Source: Gemmatimonadota bacterium
GTDB taxonomy: Bacteria > Gemmatimonadota > Gemmatimonadetes > Gemmatimonadales > GWC2-71-9
Reading direction: 5' to 3'
NCBI GenBank assembly: GCA_027294455.1
Contig: JAPULZ010000079.1
Location: forward strand, 1-64,000
DNA: 64,000 nt
Position numbers and translations under genes: made by a program. Below, one piece after another: positions 42,941 through 51,576 of the stretch (positions within the stretch are counted from its first letter, which is position 1; each line of letters starts with the position of its first letter). The notes beneath the pieces were generated by a model that was not told the DNA's origin, did not search any database, and worked only from the letters and a program-made list of their open reading frames with translations.

Positions 42941-42967
42941 GGCCCGTGACGGTCGTCACACGGGGCC
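42941..42967 (+). terminator. Hairpin after the amidase gene
   Basis: GGCCCGTGAC and GTCACACGGGGCC pair around a four-base loop, with a two-base bulge, starting 27 bases after the amidase stop. There is no T run, so it is a weak or factor-dependent terminator at best. Confidence 0.4.
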
Positions 42968-42986
42968 TGCAACCCACGAGGTTGCA
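42968..42986. promoter_or_regulatory. Inverted repeat touching the kinase promoter (possible operator)
   Basis: TGCAACC-CACGA-GGTTGCA is a perfect 7-bp inverted repeat ending 4 bases before the -35 box. That is a typical position for a regulator binding site; no regulator can be named. Confidence 0.45.
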
Positions 42987-42990
42987 CCGG

Positions 42991-43018
42991 TTGGAGCCCG
43001 TCGCCACCTTGGTATGCT
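42991..43018 (+). promoter_or_regulatory. Promoter of the PEGA/TonB-C kinase gene
   Basis: TTGGAG (42991-42996), 16 bases, TATGCT (43013-43018). A start near 43025 leaves a leader of about 27 bases to the ATG at 43052. Confidence 0.45.
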
Positions 43019-43051
43019 GGCTGAAATCCAGTCGGAATCGTCGGAGTCGCT

Positions 43052-44983
43052 ATGTATTGTTCTCGCTGTGGAGTTGAATCCTCAAACGAAACCAACTTCT
43101 GTCCGTCCTGCGGTCTGGATCTGGCGGCGACGACCCCTATCGCCGCCATCCGGGATCGCGGCGCCCCCGGCAAGTCCGAATTCGACATCATCAAGGACGC
43201 CCTCAAGTCCGATTACATAGTCGAGAAGGAACTGGGACGTGGGGGGATGGCCATCGTCTTGCTGGCCCGGGAGGAGGCCCTCGATCGGGAAGTCGCGCTC
43301 AAGGTCCTGCCGTTTTCCCTCTCCCACGACGACGAATTCGTAGAGCGGTTCCAGCGGGAGGCCCGAACGGCGGCCAAGCTCGAACACCCCAGCATCATTC
43401 CCATCTATCGGGTCGGGAAAACCGGCGACGTGATCTACTTCGCCATGAAGCTCCTGCGCGGCGGCTCCCTGGCCGACGTGATCGAGGAGCGCGGGTCGTT
43501 GGCCCCCGAGGAGATTCGCACGCTCATGTCGCAGTGCGCCGGCGCGCTCGGCTATGCCAACCAGCACGGCATCGTGCACCGGGACATCAAACCCGACAAC
43601 ATCATGTACACCGTTCGAGGGGTCCCGGTGCTCACGGACTTCGGCATCGCCAAGGCGGCCTCGGGCACGCGCCTCACGGGCACCGGCATGGCCATCGGGA
43701 CGCCCTACTACATGAGTCCGGAGCAGGCCAGGGCCCAACCTGTCGATGGGCGCAGCGATCTGTACTCGTTGGGGGTCGTGGCGTATCAGTGCCTGGTGGG
43801 TTCGGTACCGTTCGACGGGGAGGATTCCTTCTCCATCGGCTACAAGCACATCATGGAGGAACTCCCGACTCCCAAGTTGGAGACAGCCGAGCAGCGCGCG
43901 TTGCTGGACATCATCCGGCGCATGATGGCCAAGGAACCCGATGAACGATTCCAGACCGCCGACGAGCTGATCGCCGTGCTGGGCGGCGCGGTGGATGTCG
44001 CCTCCGTGTCGGCGAGCGGCTCGGGCGTCGCGGAGGCGGCCACCGTGGTCGCTCCTGTCGCCGAGGGGCCCGCCCCGGCGGCCACGGGGCCCAGCACCCC
44101 TACCACACCCATGCCTCGCTCCTCCCTGGACGCGCCGAGGGTCAGGAAGAAGAAGTCTGGCATGCTGGTGGGCGTATCGGCTGCGGTCATCGCGGGAGGC
44201 CTCGGTGGCGGCGGATATTACTATACCGCCGTGATGGGCAGGTCCCTGCCCCTCATCGGAGCCCCGTCAGGGTCGAACGAGATCGTCGTCGCCGGGGACG
44301 ACTCCACGACGGAGCGCGACCCACTGGCCATCCTGGTGGACTCCGTGGCGGTGGATTCTGCTGAGGTCGAGGACACGACCGGGGTCGAGGCCGACAGCGT
44401 TGCCGTGGAGGATACCGCCATGGTGGTGGTCGATCTCCCACCACCCGACGGCTCGCTGGCGCTCATCTTGACTCCCCGGACCTCCAGTATCACCATCGAC
44501 GGCCGATCGGTTTCCGGTCTGGACCACATGCTCCCGCCGGGGTCGCATCGCGTAGCCGCCTCGGCGCCGGGGTACGTACCGGTCACCCGCAGCGTGGAGA
44601 TCACCTCGGGTCAGCCGACCCGCCTCCGGATCGCGCTGGTCGAAGACGCCCCGCCGCCGCCGGTGAGCCAGTGCACGGACTTCGATCCCGACTCCTACAA
44701 CCTGAACGGGGAGTGCTTCGATTCGCGAGCGCGCCCTCGGGAGACGACGCTCGTGCCCCTCACCGAGGAGATCGTCGACGTGCCCTCGATCGCAGTGCTG
44801 GCCATCAAGGTCCGAGCGGACGGCACCGCCGAGACCGTGATCCCCGTGACGCCGTCGGACAACACCGCGTTCACGATTCTGGCCCTCAACTTCGCTCTCG
44901 ATCTCGACTACCAGCCGGCCCAAAAGGACGGGCGGGCCGTGACCGCGTGGACCCAGCAGGTCTTCCACCCCAAAGCGCGCTGA
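43052..44983 (+). CDS. Ser/Thr protein kinase with extracytoplasmic PEGA and TonB-C-like domains
   Basis: A 643-residue protein. A zinc ribbon (CSRC, CPSC; residues 3-21) precedes the kinase domain (about 53-305) with LGRGGMA, the Lys in VALKVL, HRDIKPDN, DFGIAK and GTPYYMSPEQ. An Ala/Pro linker leads to a membrane segment at about 370-392. Outside, an acidic Asp/Val-rich stretch is followed by a PEGA domain (about 466-533; ITIDGRSV, LPPGSHRV, APGYVPV). The last 65 residues match the TonB C-terminal pattern (VRADGTAETVIPV, YQPAQKDGRAV, QQVFHP). This combination is unusual. It has its own promoter. Confidence 0.9.
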   Translation: MYCSRCGVESSNETNFCPSCGLDLAATTPIAAIRDRGAPGKSEFDIIKDALKSDYIVEKELGRGGMAIVLLAREEALDREVALKVLPFSLSHDDEFVERFQREARTAAKLEHPSIIPIYRVGKTGDVIYFAMKLLRGGSLADVIEERGSLAPEEIRTLMSQCAGALGYANQHGIVHRDIKPDNIMYTVRGVPVLTDFGIAKAASGTRLTGTGMAIGTPYYMSPEQARAQPVDGRSDLYSLGVVAYQCLVGSVPFDGEDSFSIGYKHIMEELPTPKLETAEQRALLDIIRRMMAKEPDERFQTADELIAVLGGAVDVASVSASGSGVAEAATVVAPVAEGPAPAATGPSTPTTPMPRSSLDAPRVRKKKSGMLVGVSAAVIAGGLGGGGYYYTAVMGRSLPLIGAPSGSNEIVVAGDDSTTERDPLAILVDSVAVDSAEVEDTTGVEADSVAVEDTAMVVVDLPPPDGSLALILTPRTSSITIDGRSVSGLDHMLPPGSHRVAASAPGYVPVTRSVEITSGQPTRLRIALVEDAPPPPVSQCTDFDPDSYNLNGECFDSRARPRETTLVPLTEEIVDVPSIAVLAIKVRADGTAETVIPVTPSDNTAFTILALNFALDLDYQPAQKDGRAVTAWTQQVFHPKAR

Positions 44984-45109
44984 TGTGATCGATCCCCCGG
45001 TCTTCATCGCCCTGGGGGCGGTGGTTCTGGGGGACGTCTCGCTCGGAGCTGTTTCCTGCGTGTCGTACAACGCGGTGGGCCACCGGCCTATGGTATGATA
45101 TGTTTGTGA

Positions 45110-45118
45110 TGTGGATAA
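45110..45118 (-). promoter_or_regulatory. Perfect DnaA box upstream of nrdJ
   Basis: The plus strand reads TGTGGATAA, so the minus strand carries the consensus DnaA box TTATCCACA. It lies 162 bases before the nrdJ ATG and 10 bases after a TATGAT (45094-45099) that could be a -10 box without a good -35. The remaining leader (45119-45279) shows no gene and no recognised riboswitch. Confidence 0.5.
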
Positions 45119-45279
45119 CCATAAGCCCTTGCTTGCCGTGCCCTTTCCGGCGCTCTTGCGTGGCCATTTAGCCGAGCTACCTTGTCATCCCGCACCGACG
45201 AATCACCCGCGGACCCATGCGTTCACATAAATTGCCCCGCTCCCTCGAACCGGGCTCAGGCTCTTAAGGAACGTCCGTC

Positions 45280-47748
45280 ATGGCCAAATCCTCCCCTCGA
45301 AGGGCTCCGGAATTCGGCGACAATGCCCTGACCGTCCTCAAGCGGCGGTACCTGATCAAGAATGACCAGGGGGAGCCCGCCGAGAACCCGGAGGATTTGC
45401 TCTGGAGGGTGGCCACCACGATTGCCGCGCCCGATTCTCGGTACGGTGCGAGCGATGGGGCCGTCGAGGCGTTGGCCGAAGCGTTCTATGATCTGATGAC
45501 CACCCGGGTGTGGATGCCCAACAGCCCCACACTCATGAACGCGGGCCGGCCCCTGGGCCAGCTCTCCGCCTGTTTCGTATTGCCGGTGGACGACGCCCTC
45601 TCCAACGGCAAGTCGGGCATCTACGACACGCTACGCAACATGGCGCTCGTCCATCAGTCGGGTGGGGGAACGGGCTTTGGATTCTCCCGGCTTCGGCCCC
45701 GGAGCGCGATCGTGCGCTCCACCATGGGCGTGGCCTCGGGTCCGGTGTCGTTCATGTCGCTGTACGATGCCTCGACCGAGGTCGTGAAGCAGGGGGGAAC
45801 GCGCCGCGGGGCCAACATGGGGATTCTCCGCATCGATCACCCCGACATTCTCGAATTCGTCACGTGCAAAGACGACATCTCCAAGGTCACGAACTTCAAC
45901 ATCTCGGTGGCGGTCACCGACGCGTTCATGGAGGCGGTTGCGCAGGACGACGACTACGACCTGCTCGATCCCCGCAGCGAGCGGGTCGTGGGCTCGCTCA
46001 ATGCCAGGGAAGTGTTTGCCAAGATCATCCACGGAGCGTGGAAAACAGGTGAGCCGGGGGTGTTCTTCATCGACAAGGCGAACCAGTACAACCCCGTGCC
46101 GCACCTCGGCAGCTACGAGGCCACCAATCCGTGCGGCGAACAGCCGCTGTTGCCGTACGACGTGTGCAATCTCGGGTCGGTGAACGTCGGATTGTTCGTC
46201 AAGGACGGGGATGTGGATTGGGACGGGCTGGCCAAGGCGGTCCACCTCTGTACGCATTTCCTCGAGAACGTCATCGACGCCAACAAGTACCCCTTGCCGC
46301 AGATCACGAATCTGGCGCAGCGCATTCGCCGCATCGGCTTGGGCGTCATGGGCTGGGCGGACTTGCTGGTGACGCTCGGCATTCCGTACAGCTCCGACGA
46401 AGCCGTCGCCCTGGGGTGCAAGCTGATGCAGTTCGTGGATGAGGAGTGCAAGGTCGAAAGCGAGCGTTTGGCAAAACTCCGCGGCGTGTTCCCCGAGTGG
46501 GAGCAGAGTATCTGGGGGCCGGACGCCACGTGCGCCCGGGACGCCGACGGGAACCGGATCCGGTCGATGCGGCGTCTGAGGAACTGCAACTTGACCACGG
46601 TGGCGCCCACCGGGACGATCTCCATCATCGCCGGGTGTTCGTCGGGAATCGAGCCGCTCTTTGCGGTGGCGTTCATGCGGAACCAGGCCGGCGTGCTCAT
46701 GCCCGACGTGAACGAGCAATTCGTCCAGATCGCCAAGCGTGAAGGCTGGTACTCCGAGGAGCTGATGACCCGCATCGCCGAGGCGGGCCACATCCACTTC
46801 GACGAGGTACCGGAGCAGTGGCAGCGGGTGTTTGTGGCGGCCCACGACGTGACGCCCGAGTCGCACATCCGTATGCAGGCCGCCTTCCAGGAGTACACGG
46901 ACAGCGCGATTAGCAAGACGTGCAATTTTCCCCAGGGCGCCACCGAAGACGACGTGCGGCAGATCTACGAGCTGGCGCACTCGCTCAACTGCAAAGGCGT
47001 CACGGTCTACCGCGACGGCAGCCGTGAAGGTCAGGTGCTCTCCACCGGCAGCACGGCGAAACAGGTGGCCGGCCAGCATCAAGAGGTCACTCGCGAGGGC
47101 GCCGCGGAGTTCAAGTCGCGTATCGCCGAGCTGGAAGCCGAGTTGGCCCGGACCAAGCAGACCCTCCATGAGGTGGAGAGCGAAAACCTTCAGCGGCGGG
47201 CCACGCGGTCCCGCCCCGAGCTGCTGCGGGGCACGACGCGTCGGGTGGACACGCCCATGGGCACGATGTACGTGACCATCACCGAGGACGACAAAGGCCA
47301 GCCGTTCGAGATCTTCATGAGCCTCGGCAAGGCGGGCGGCGCCTTGATGTCCGATGTCGAGGCGATCGGACGATTGGTGTCCCTGGCATTGCGCTCGGGC
47401 ATCCCCCTGAGCACGATTTACCGGCAACTACGTGGCATCTCCTCCGATCGGACCATCGGGCTCGGACCGAACAAGGTCATGTCCGTCCCCGACGCGGTGG
47501 GCATCGCGCTGGAGAAGTGGATGCAGGAGAAGCAGGGTGTGCAGCAGGATCTGTTGGATAGCCCGACCGGCGACGCGGCCGTCACCGTCGTTCCCAAGGC
47601 CGAGAGCGGGCCGTCCGGCGAACTGATGCAGTACTCCCACGTGGATCACCAACTCTTCACCGGGGCCTGCCCTGATTGCGGCTCCCAGCTCGAATTCGCC
47701 GAAGGCTGCAAGAAGTGCCACACCTGTGGCTACAGCGAATGCGGTTGA
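45280..47748 (+). CDS. nrdJ: Vitamin B12-dependent ribonucleotide reductase, class II
   Basis: An 822-residue enzyme making deoxyribonucleotides with adenosylcobalamin. The substrate site is in MPNSPTLMNAG and LSACFVLPVDD, and GGGTGFGFSRLRP and TRRGANMGIL follow. The radical/thiol core has NPCGEQPLLPYDVCNLGSVN and SKTCNFPQGAT. After a coiled coil (about 605-640) a second domain leads to a C-terminal Cys-rich end CPDCGSQLEF and CKKCHTCGYSEC, where reducing cysteines sit. The domain order matches long class II enzymes. It works with or without oxygen. Confidence 0.97.
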   Translation: MAKSSPRRAPEFGDNALTVLKRRYLIKNDQGEPAENPEDLLWRVATTIAAPDSRYGASDGAVEALAEAFYDLMTTRVWMPNSPTLMNAGRPLGQLSACFVLPVDDALSNGKSGIYDTLRNMALVHQSGGGTGFGFSRLRPRSAIVRSTMGVASGPVSFMSLYDASTEVVKQGGTRRGANMGILRIDHPDILEFVTCKDDISKVTNFNISVAVTDAFMEAVAQDDDYDLLDPRSERVVGSLNAREVFAKIIHGAWKTGEPGVFFIDKANQYNPVPHLGSYEATNPCGEQPLLPYDVCNLGSVNVGLFVKDGDVDWDGLAKAVHLCTHFLENVIDANKYPLPQITNLAQRIRRIGLGVMGWADLLVTLGIPYSSDEAVALGCKLMQFVDEECKVESERLAKLRGVFPEWEQSIWGPDATCARDADGNRIRSMRRLRNCNLTTVAPTGTISIIAGCSSGIEPLFAVAFMRNQAGVLMPDVNEQFVQIAKREGWYSEELMTRIAEAGHIHFDEVPEQWQRVFVAAHDVTPESHIRMQAAFQEYTDSAISKTCNFPQGATEDDVRQIYELAHSLNCKGVTVYRDGSREGQVLSTGSTAKQVAGQHQEVTREGAAEFKSRIAELEAELARTKQTLHEVESENLQRRATRSRPELLRGTTRRVDTPMGTMYVTITEDDKGQPFEIFMSLGKAGGALMSDVEAIGRLVSLALRSGIPLSTIYRQLRGISSDRTIGLGPNKVMSVPDAVGIALEKWMQEKQGVQQDLLDSPTGDAAVTVVPKAESGPSGELMQYSHVDHQLFTGACPDCGSQLEFAEGCKKCHTCGYSECG

Positions 47749-47782
47749 GATGAGCTAGCGCGCCCATGGATGGAAGGGCTTG

Positions 47783-47896
47783 GTGCATCGGCGGGGCTGG
47801 AAACTGGTCCTCGTGTTCGTGGCGTTCTATCTCATCCGAGATGTCATCCTCTACCTGCTCATTCCCCTCGCCGTGATCGCCGGTTTCCGGGGGTAG
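47783..47896 (+). CDS. Candidate 37-residue single-pass membrane microprotein
   Basis: GTG start, 37 codons: a basic start VHRRGWK, a hydrophobic helix with one Arg-Asp pair (LVLVFVAFYLIRD, then VILYLLIPLAVIAG), and FRG at the end. GGAAGGG lies 6-12 bases upstream. A TTG one codon earlier is also possible. The composition is typical of a real membrane peptide and unlike the other frames in this gap, but homology is needed to confirm it. Confidence 0.5.
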   Translation: MHRRGWKLVLVFVAFYLIRDVILYLLIPLAVIAGFRG

Positions 47897-47958
47897 CGCA
47901 CCAACCCCCGCTCTAGAGGAGGCGTCCTGGCGTCCGTGCCGGCTATATTTGAGATCCC

Positions 47959-49191
47959 ATGGCAGCAATAAACCGCCGTTCCACCGTCACGACCTGGGTC
48001 GGGGGCGTGCCCGTAGGGTCCGCCCACCCCGTGGTCGTGCAGTCCATGACCAACACCGACTCCGCCGATGTGGAGAGCACGGTGGAGCAGGTAGCCGCCC
48101 TGGCAGAGGCGGGATCCCAGCTGGTTCGGATCACGGTCAACAACGATGCGGCTGCCCAGGCCGTGCCGGAGATCGCCCGGGGCCTCGAGGCCCGGGGGAT
48201 CGGCGTGCCCATCATCGGCGACTTCCACTACAACGGCCACCTCTTGCTCACCAAGTACCCGGCCTGCGCCGAGGCACTGGCCAAGTATCGCATCAACCCC
48301 GGTAACGTCGGGAGCAAGCGGCGGGACGAGAATTTCCGAACCATCATCGAGGTGGCCCTGGAGCATGAGAAACCCGTACGGATCGGGGTGAACTGGGGCT
48401 CGCTGGATCGCAACCTCCTCAGCCAGATGATGGACGAGAACGCCGAGCGCAGCGAACCGCAGGACGCTCGGGACGTCATGCTGGATGCCATGGTGGAGAG
48501 TGCCATGCGATCAGCCCGCCTGGCCGAAGACATCGGCCTGCCGCACGAACGGATCATTCTCTCGGCTAAGGTTTCCAACATTCAAGATCTGGTGGACTGC
48601 TACCGTCGGCTTGCACCGCTGGCGGATTACCCTCTGCATCTCGGGCTCACCGAAGCGGGCATGGACATCAAGGGCGTCGTGGCCAGCTCGGCCGCCCTCG
48701 CGATCCTGCTGCAAGAGGGCATCGGCGACACGATTCGCGTGTCCCTCACCCCCAAGCCCGACGGCGACCGACGCGAAGAAGTACGCGTGTCACAGCAGAT
48801 CCTGCAGTCGCTCGGTCTGCGGAGCTTCTTGCCCGATGTAGTGGCGTGCCCCGGGTGTGGTCGGACGACCAGCACGTACTTCCAGCAGCTGGCCGAGGAC
48901 ATCCAAGACTATTTGCGGGATCAGATGCCGGTTTGGAAAGAGACACATCCGGGTGTGGAGGCACTGCGGGTGGCAGTGATGGGATGTGTGGTCAACGGCC
49001 CGGGAGAATCGAAACACGCCGACATCGGCATCTCGTTGCCAGGGACCTTCGAGGAGCCCAAGGCGCCGGTCTATATCGACGGTGAGTTCAGCGTGACGCT
49101 CAAAGGCGACCGGTTGGTCGAGGAGTTCATCGACATCCTCAACGACTACGTGGCCCGGCGGTATCCGTCACCAGCCGTTCCGGCGTCCTAG
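47959..49191 (+). CDS. ispG: 4-hydroxy-3-methylbut-2-enyl diphosphate synthase (flavodoxin/ferredoxin)
   Basis: A 410-residue iron-sulfur enzyme of the MEP isoprenoid pathway. The TIM-barrel start [19 protein letters not shown] is diagnostic. The [4Fe-4S] ligands are in [13 protein letters not shown] and [21 protein letters not shown], shown in parts, which includes the fourth ligand Glu. The 300-residue barrel is continuous, without the plant-type insert. It is not clearly in an operon with its neighbours. Confidence 0.97.
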   Translation: MAAINRRSTVTTWVGGVPVGSAHPVVVQSMTNTDSADVESTVEQVAALAEAGSQLVRITVNNDAAAQAVPEIARGLEARGIGVPIIGDFHYNGHLLLTKYPACAEALAKYRINPGNVGSKRRDENFRTIIEVALEHEKPVRIGVNWGSLDRNLLSQMMDENAERSEPQDARDVMLDAMVESAMRSARLAEDIGLPHERIILSAKVSNIQDLVDCYRRLAPLADYPLHLGLTEAGMDIKGVVASSAALAILLQEGIGDTIRVSLTPKPDGDRREEVRVSQQILQSLGLRSFLPDVVACPGCGRTTSTYFQQLAEDIQDYLRDQMPVWKETHPGVEALRVAVMGCVVNGPGESKHADIGISLPGTFEEPKAPVYIDGEFSVTLKGDRLVEEFIDILNDYVARRYPSPAVPAS

Positions 49192-49314
49192 TCCCGGACG
49201 GCGCGAGGGAACTGGGCTCTGTGGCTCAGTTCAGAATCACTCCACACAGGCAAGCGCTGGCCGTCATCACCTTACCAGAGGCGAGATTTTTGGTACGCGG
49301 TCGATGACTGTTTT

Positions 49315-49343
49315 GCCACAGAGAACACGGACGGCACAGAGAA
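49315..49343. repeat. Degenerate CACAGAGA-type intergenic repeat
   Basis: GCCACAGAGAACACGG followed by ACGGCACAGAGAA contains two copies of GSCACAGAGAA spaced 16 bases apart (49315 and 49331). Similar CACAGAG-type repeats occur between genes in many unrelated bacteria. The rest of the 167-base gap holds nothing I recognise. Confidence 0.5.
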
Positions 49344-49358
49344 ATTGGAAATGCTGAC

Positions 49359-50132
49359 GTGACGGGTCCACTCGACGAGGCAGCCGGGCTGCTCCGCGGG
49401 GCCAAGCGCGTGGTAGTGTTGACGGGTGCGGGCATGTCGGCGGAATCCGGCGTGCCCACGTTTCGGGACGCGCAGTCCGGCTGGTGGGCGCGATACGACC
49501 CGGAGGACCTGGCCACCGAGCGGGCGTTCCGGCGCAATCCGGACCGCGTGTTTGCGTGGTATGTGTCGCGACTGCACGCCGTGCGCCGGGCAGAGCCGCA
49601 CGACGGATATCACGCGCTGGTGCGGCTGGCGACGTTGCTCGAGGGTGTCTTGACCGTGGTGACGCAGAATGTCGATGGGCTCCACGGCCGCGCCGGGAGC
49701 CGGGACGTCGTGGAATTGCACGGCTCTCTAGAAGCGTTCCGATGCATCGCATGTCGGCACCCGGCATCGGCGGACGACATTGCACGGTTGGAAGACGGTG
49801 CCACAGTGATCCACCCCCCGGCGTGTGCCAAATGCGGTAACTTTATCCGGCCGGGGGTCGTGTGGTTCGGCGAGACGTTGCCTGTCGACGCGATGGAGCG
49901 AGCCTGGCGTGCGGCGAGGACCGCGGATGTCGCGTTGGTCGTCGGGACGTCTTCCCTCGTGTATCCGGCGGCCGAGTTACCGTCGTTAGTCGCCGCGGGC
50001 GGGGGCCGGATCGTGGAGATCAATCCGCACGAGACACCACTCAGCTGCCGGGCCGATGTGTACTGGCCGGCGGCGGCGGGCGAGGCGCTTCCGGCGCTGG
50101 TTGCCGCTTGTGGCGGATCGGTTGCAAAATGA
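49359..50132 (+). CDS. NAD-dependent protein deacylase (sirtuin, CobB-type)
   Basis: A 257-residue sirtuin with a GTG start. NAD-binding motifs are GAGMSAESGVPTFRD and TQNVDGLHGRAGS, then the catalytic His in VELHGSLEAF. Zinc cysteines are CIAC and CAKC. The sequence WYVSRLHAV holds the Y-x-x-R pair that marks class III sirtuins able to remove succinyl and malonyl groups. With the HDAC-family gene at 27754 the window encodes two unrelated deacetylases. Confidence 0.94.
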   Translation: MTGPLDEAAGLLRGAKRVVVLTGAGMSAESGVPTFRDAQSGWWARYDPEDLATERAFRRNPDRVFAWYVSRLHAVRRAEPHDGYHALVRLATLLEGVLTVVTQNVDGLHGRAGSRDVVELHGSLEAFRCIACRHPASADDIARLEDGATVIHPPACAKCGNFIRPGVVWFGETLPVDAMERAWRAARTADVALVVGTSSLVYPAAELPSLVAAGGGRIVEINPHETPLSCRADVYWPAAAGEALPALVAACGGSVAK

Positions 50133-50145
50133 ATGGAGTGACGTG

Positions 50146-51576
50146 GTGAAGTACGATCCCCGTTTTCGTCGAACCAAGATCGTCGCCACCGTCGGGCCGG
50201 CGTCCTCCGATGAGGACGTGATTCAGGCCATGATCGAGGCCGGCGTCGCCGTCATGCGGATCAACAGCTCCCACGGCACGCCGGAGTTCCGGGGGGCGGT
50301 GATGGACCGCATTCGCAACGTGCGCGACCGGCTCCGGCAGTCGGTGGCCATCCTCGTCGATTTGCAGGGACCACGTATTCGGGTTGGTGCGTTGGCGGAG
50401 TCCCGCCAGCTCGTCGAGGACGGCGAGGTGAGTTTCGCTCCTGAAGACGAGGCGACCGGGGACGACATTCCGACGACGTACGGTCAGTTGGCCGAGGACG
50501 TCACCGTCGGCACGCGCATCCTTCTGGATGACGGGTTGTTGGAAGTCACCGTGACGGCTGTGCACGGTGCGAAGATAACTTGCCGGGTGGTGCACGGGGG
50601 GGAGCTGAAGAGCCACAAGGGCATGAACCTTCCCGACATTCGCGTCAGTGCACCGTCGGTTACCGAGAAAGACCGGGACGACATCGCGCTGGCCGTGGAG
50701 CACGGCGCGGATTTCGTGGGCCTGTCGTTTGTCAGGAGGCATCAGGACGTGGAATCGCTGCGCGGATTGTTGCCGGCGGGAATGCGCATCGTGTCCAAGA
50801 TCGAGAAGGCAGCGGCCCTCGAAGACCTGACGAGCATCGTGGATACTACGGATGCGATCATGGTTGCCCGGGGCGATCTCGGGGTGGAGTTGCCGTTCGA
50901 GGAAGTGCCGGTGGCCCAGAAACGGGTCATCAGTCTCGCCAACCAATTTGGCCGGCCGGTGATCACGGCAACCCAGATGTTGGAATCCATGATCGAGAAG
51001 CCTCGCCCGACTCGTGCCGAAGCCTCGGACGTGGCCAACGCGGTGCTCGACGGCACCGATGCGGTGATGTTGTCGGCGGAGACCGCGGTGGGGGCGTACC
51101 CGGTCGAGGCGGTGCAAGCCATGGCGCGGATTGTCGAGCGCACGGAATCAGCGCACATGATCGCAGAGATACCCGAGCGACAGCGCCTCAACCGCCGGTT
51201 CGCCGATGAGGGTCCGGAAACGGCGGACGCCATTGCCGCAGCCACGTGCGCGGCGGCCGAGATGCTCCGCGTTCCCCTGATCGTGTGTTTTACCCACAGC
51301 GGCTTCACGGCCCGCAAGTTGGCGGCGTGTCGCCCGAGCGTTCCCATCATCGGTCTCACCACCGAGTCTTCCACGTTCCACCGACTCGCCCTCACCTGGG
51401 GCGTGCACGCCGCTCTGGAGGAATCGCAGCCGACGTATGATCGCATGCTCGCGCTCGCCCGAGACTATCTCACGTCGCGCGACTACGTGCAGGAGGGGGA
51501 TCGGGTCGTCGTGACGGCCGGCGTTCCCTTCGACACTCCCGGCACCACCAACCTGCTCAAGGTCGAAGTCGTCTGA
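50146..51576 (+). CDS. pyk: Pyruvate kinase
   Basis: A 476-residue glycolytic enzyme making pyruvate and ATP from phosphoenolpyruvate. The start is the second of two adjacent GTG codons (50146), seven bases after GGAG. Landmarks are RRTKIVATVGPASS, the active-site SKIEKAAALEDL and VARGDLGVELPFEEVP, and TATQMLESMI (here ITATQMLESM). The C-terminal allosteric domain is complete. Its TGA stop shares a base with the next ATG. Confidence 0.97.
   Translation: MKYDPRFRRTKIVATVGPASSDEDVIQAMIEAGVAVMRINSSHGTPEFRGAVMDRIRNVRDRLRQSVAILVDLQGPRIRVGALAESRQLVEDGEVSFAPEDEATGDDIPTTYGQLAEDVTVGTRILLDDGLLEVTVTAVHGAKITCRVVHGGELKSHKGMNLPDIRVSAPSVTEKDRDDIALAVEHGADFVGLSFVRRHQDVESLRGLLPAGMRIVSKIEKAAALEDLTSIVDTTDAIMVARGDLGVELPFEEVPVAQKRVISLANQFGRPVITATQMLESMIEKPRPTRAEASDVANAVLDGTDAVMLSAETAVGAYPVEAVQAMARIVERTESAHMIAEIPERQRLNRRFADEGPETADAIAAATCAAAEMLRVPLIVCFTHSGFTARKLAACRPSVPIIGLTTESSTFHRLALTWGVHAALEESQPTYDRMLALARDYLTSRDYVQEGDRVVVTAGVPFDTPGTTNLLKVEVV

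Noticed and set aside
44984..45279. Possible cobalamin riboswitch before the B12-dependent reductase.
   Set aside because: No B12-box sequence or its conserved core could be found on the plus strand; only a DnaA box and a possible -10 element stand out.
45631..47427. A 598-codon open minus-strand frame opposite nrdJ.
   Set aside because: It is a shadow of a strongly conserved reductase gene, with no recognisable domain.
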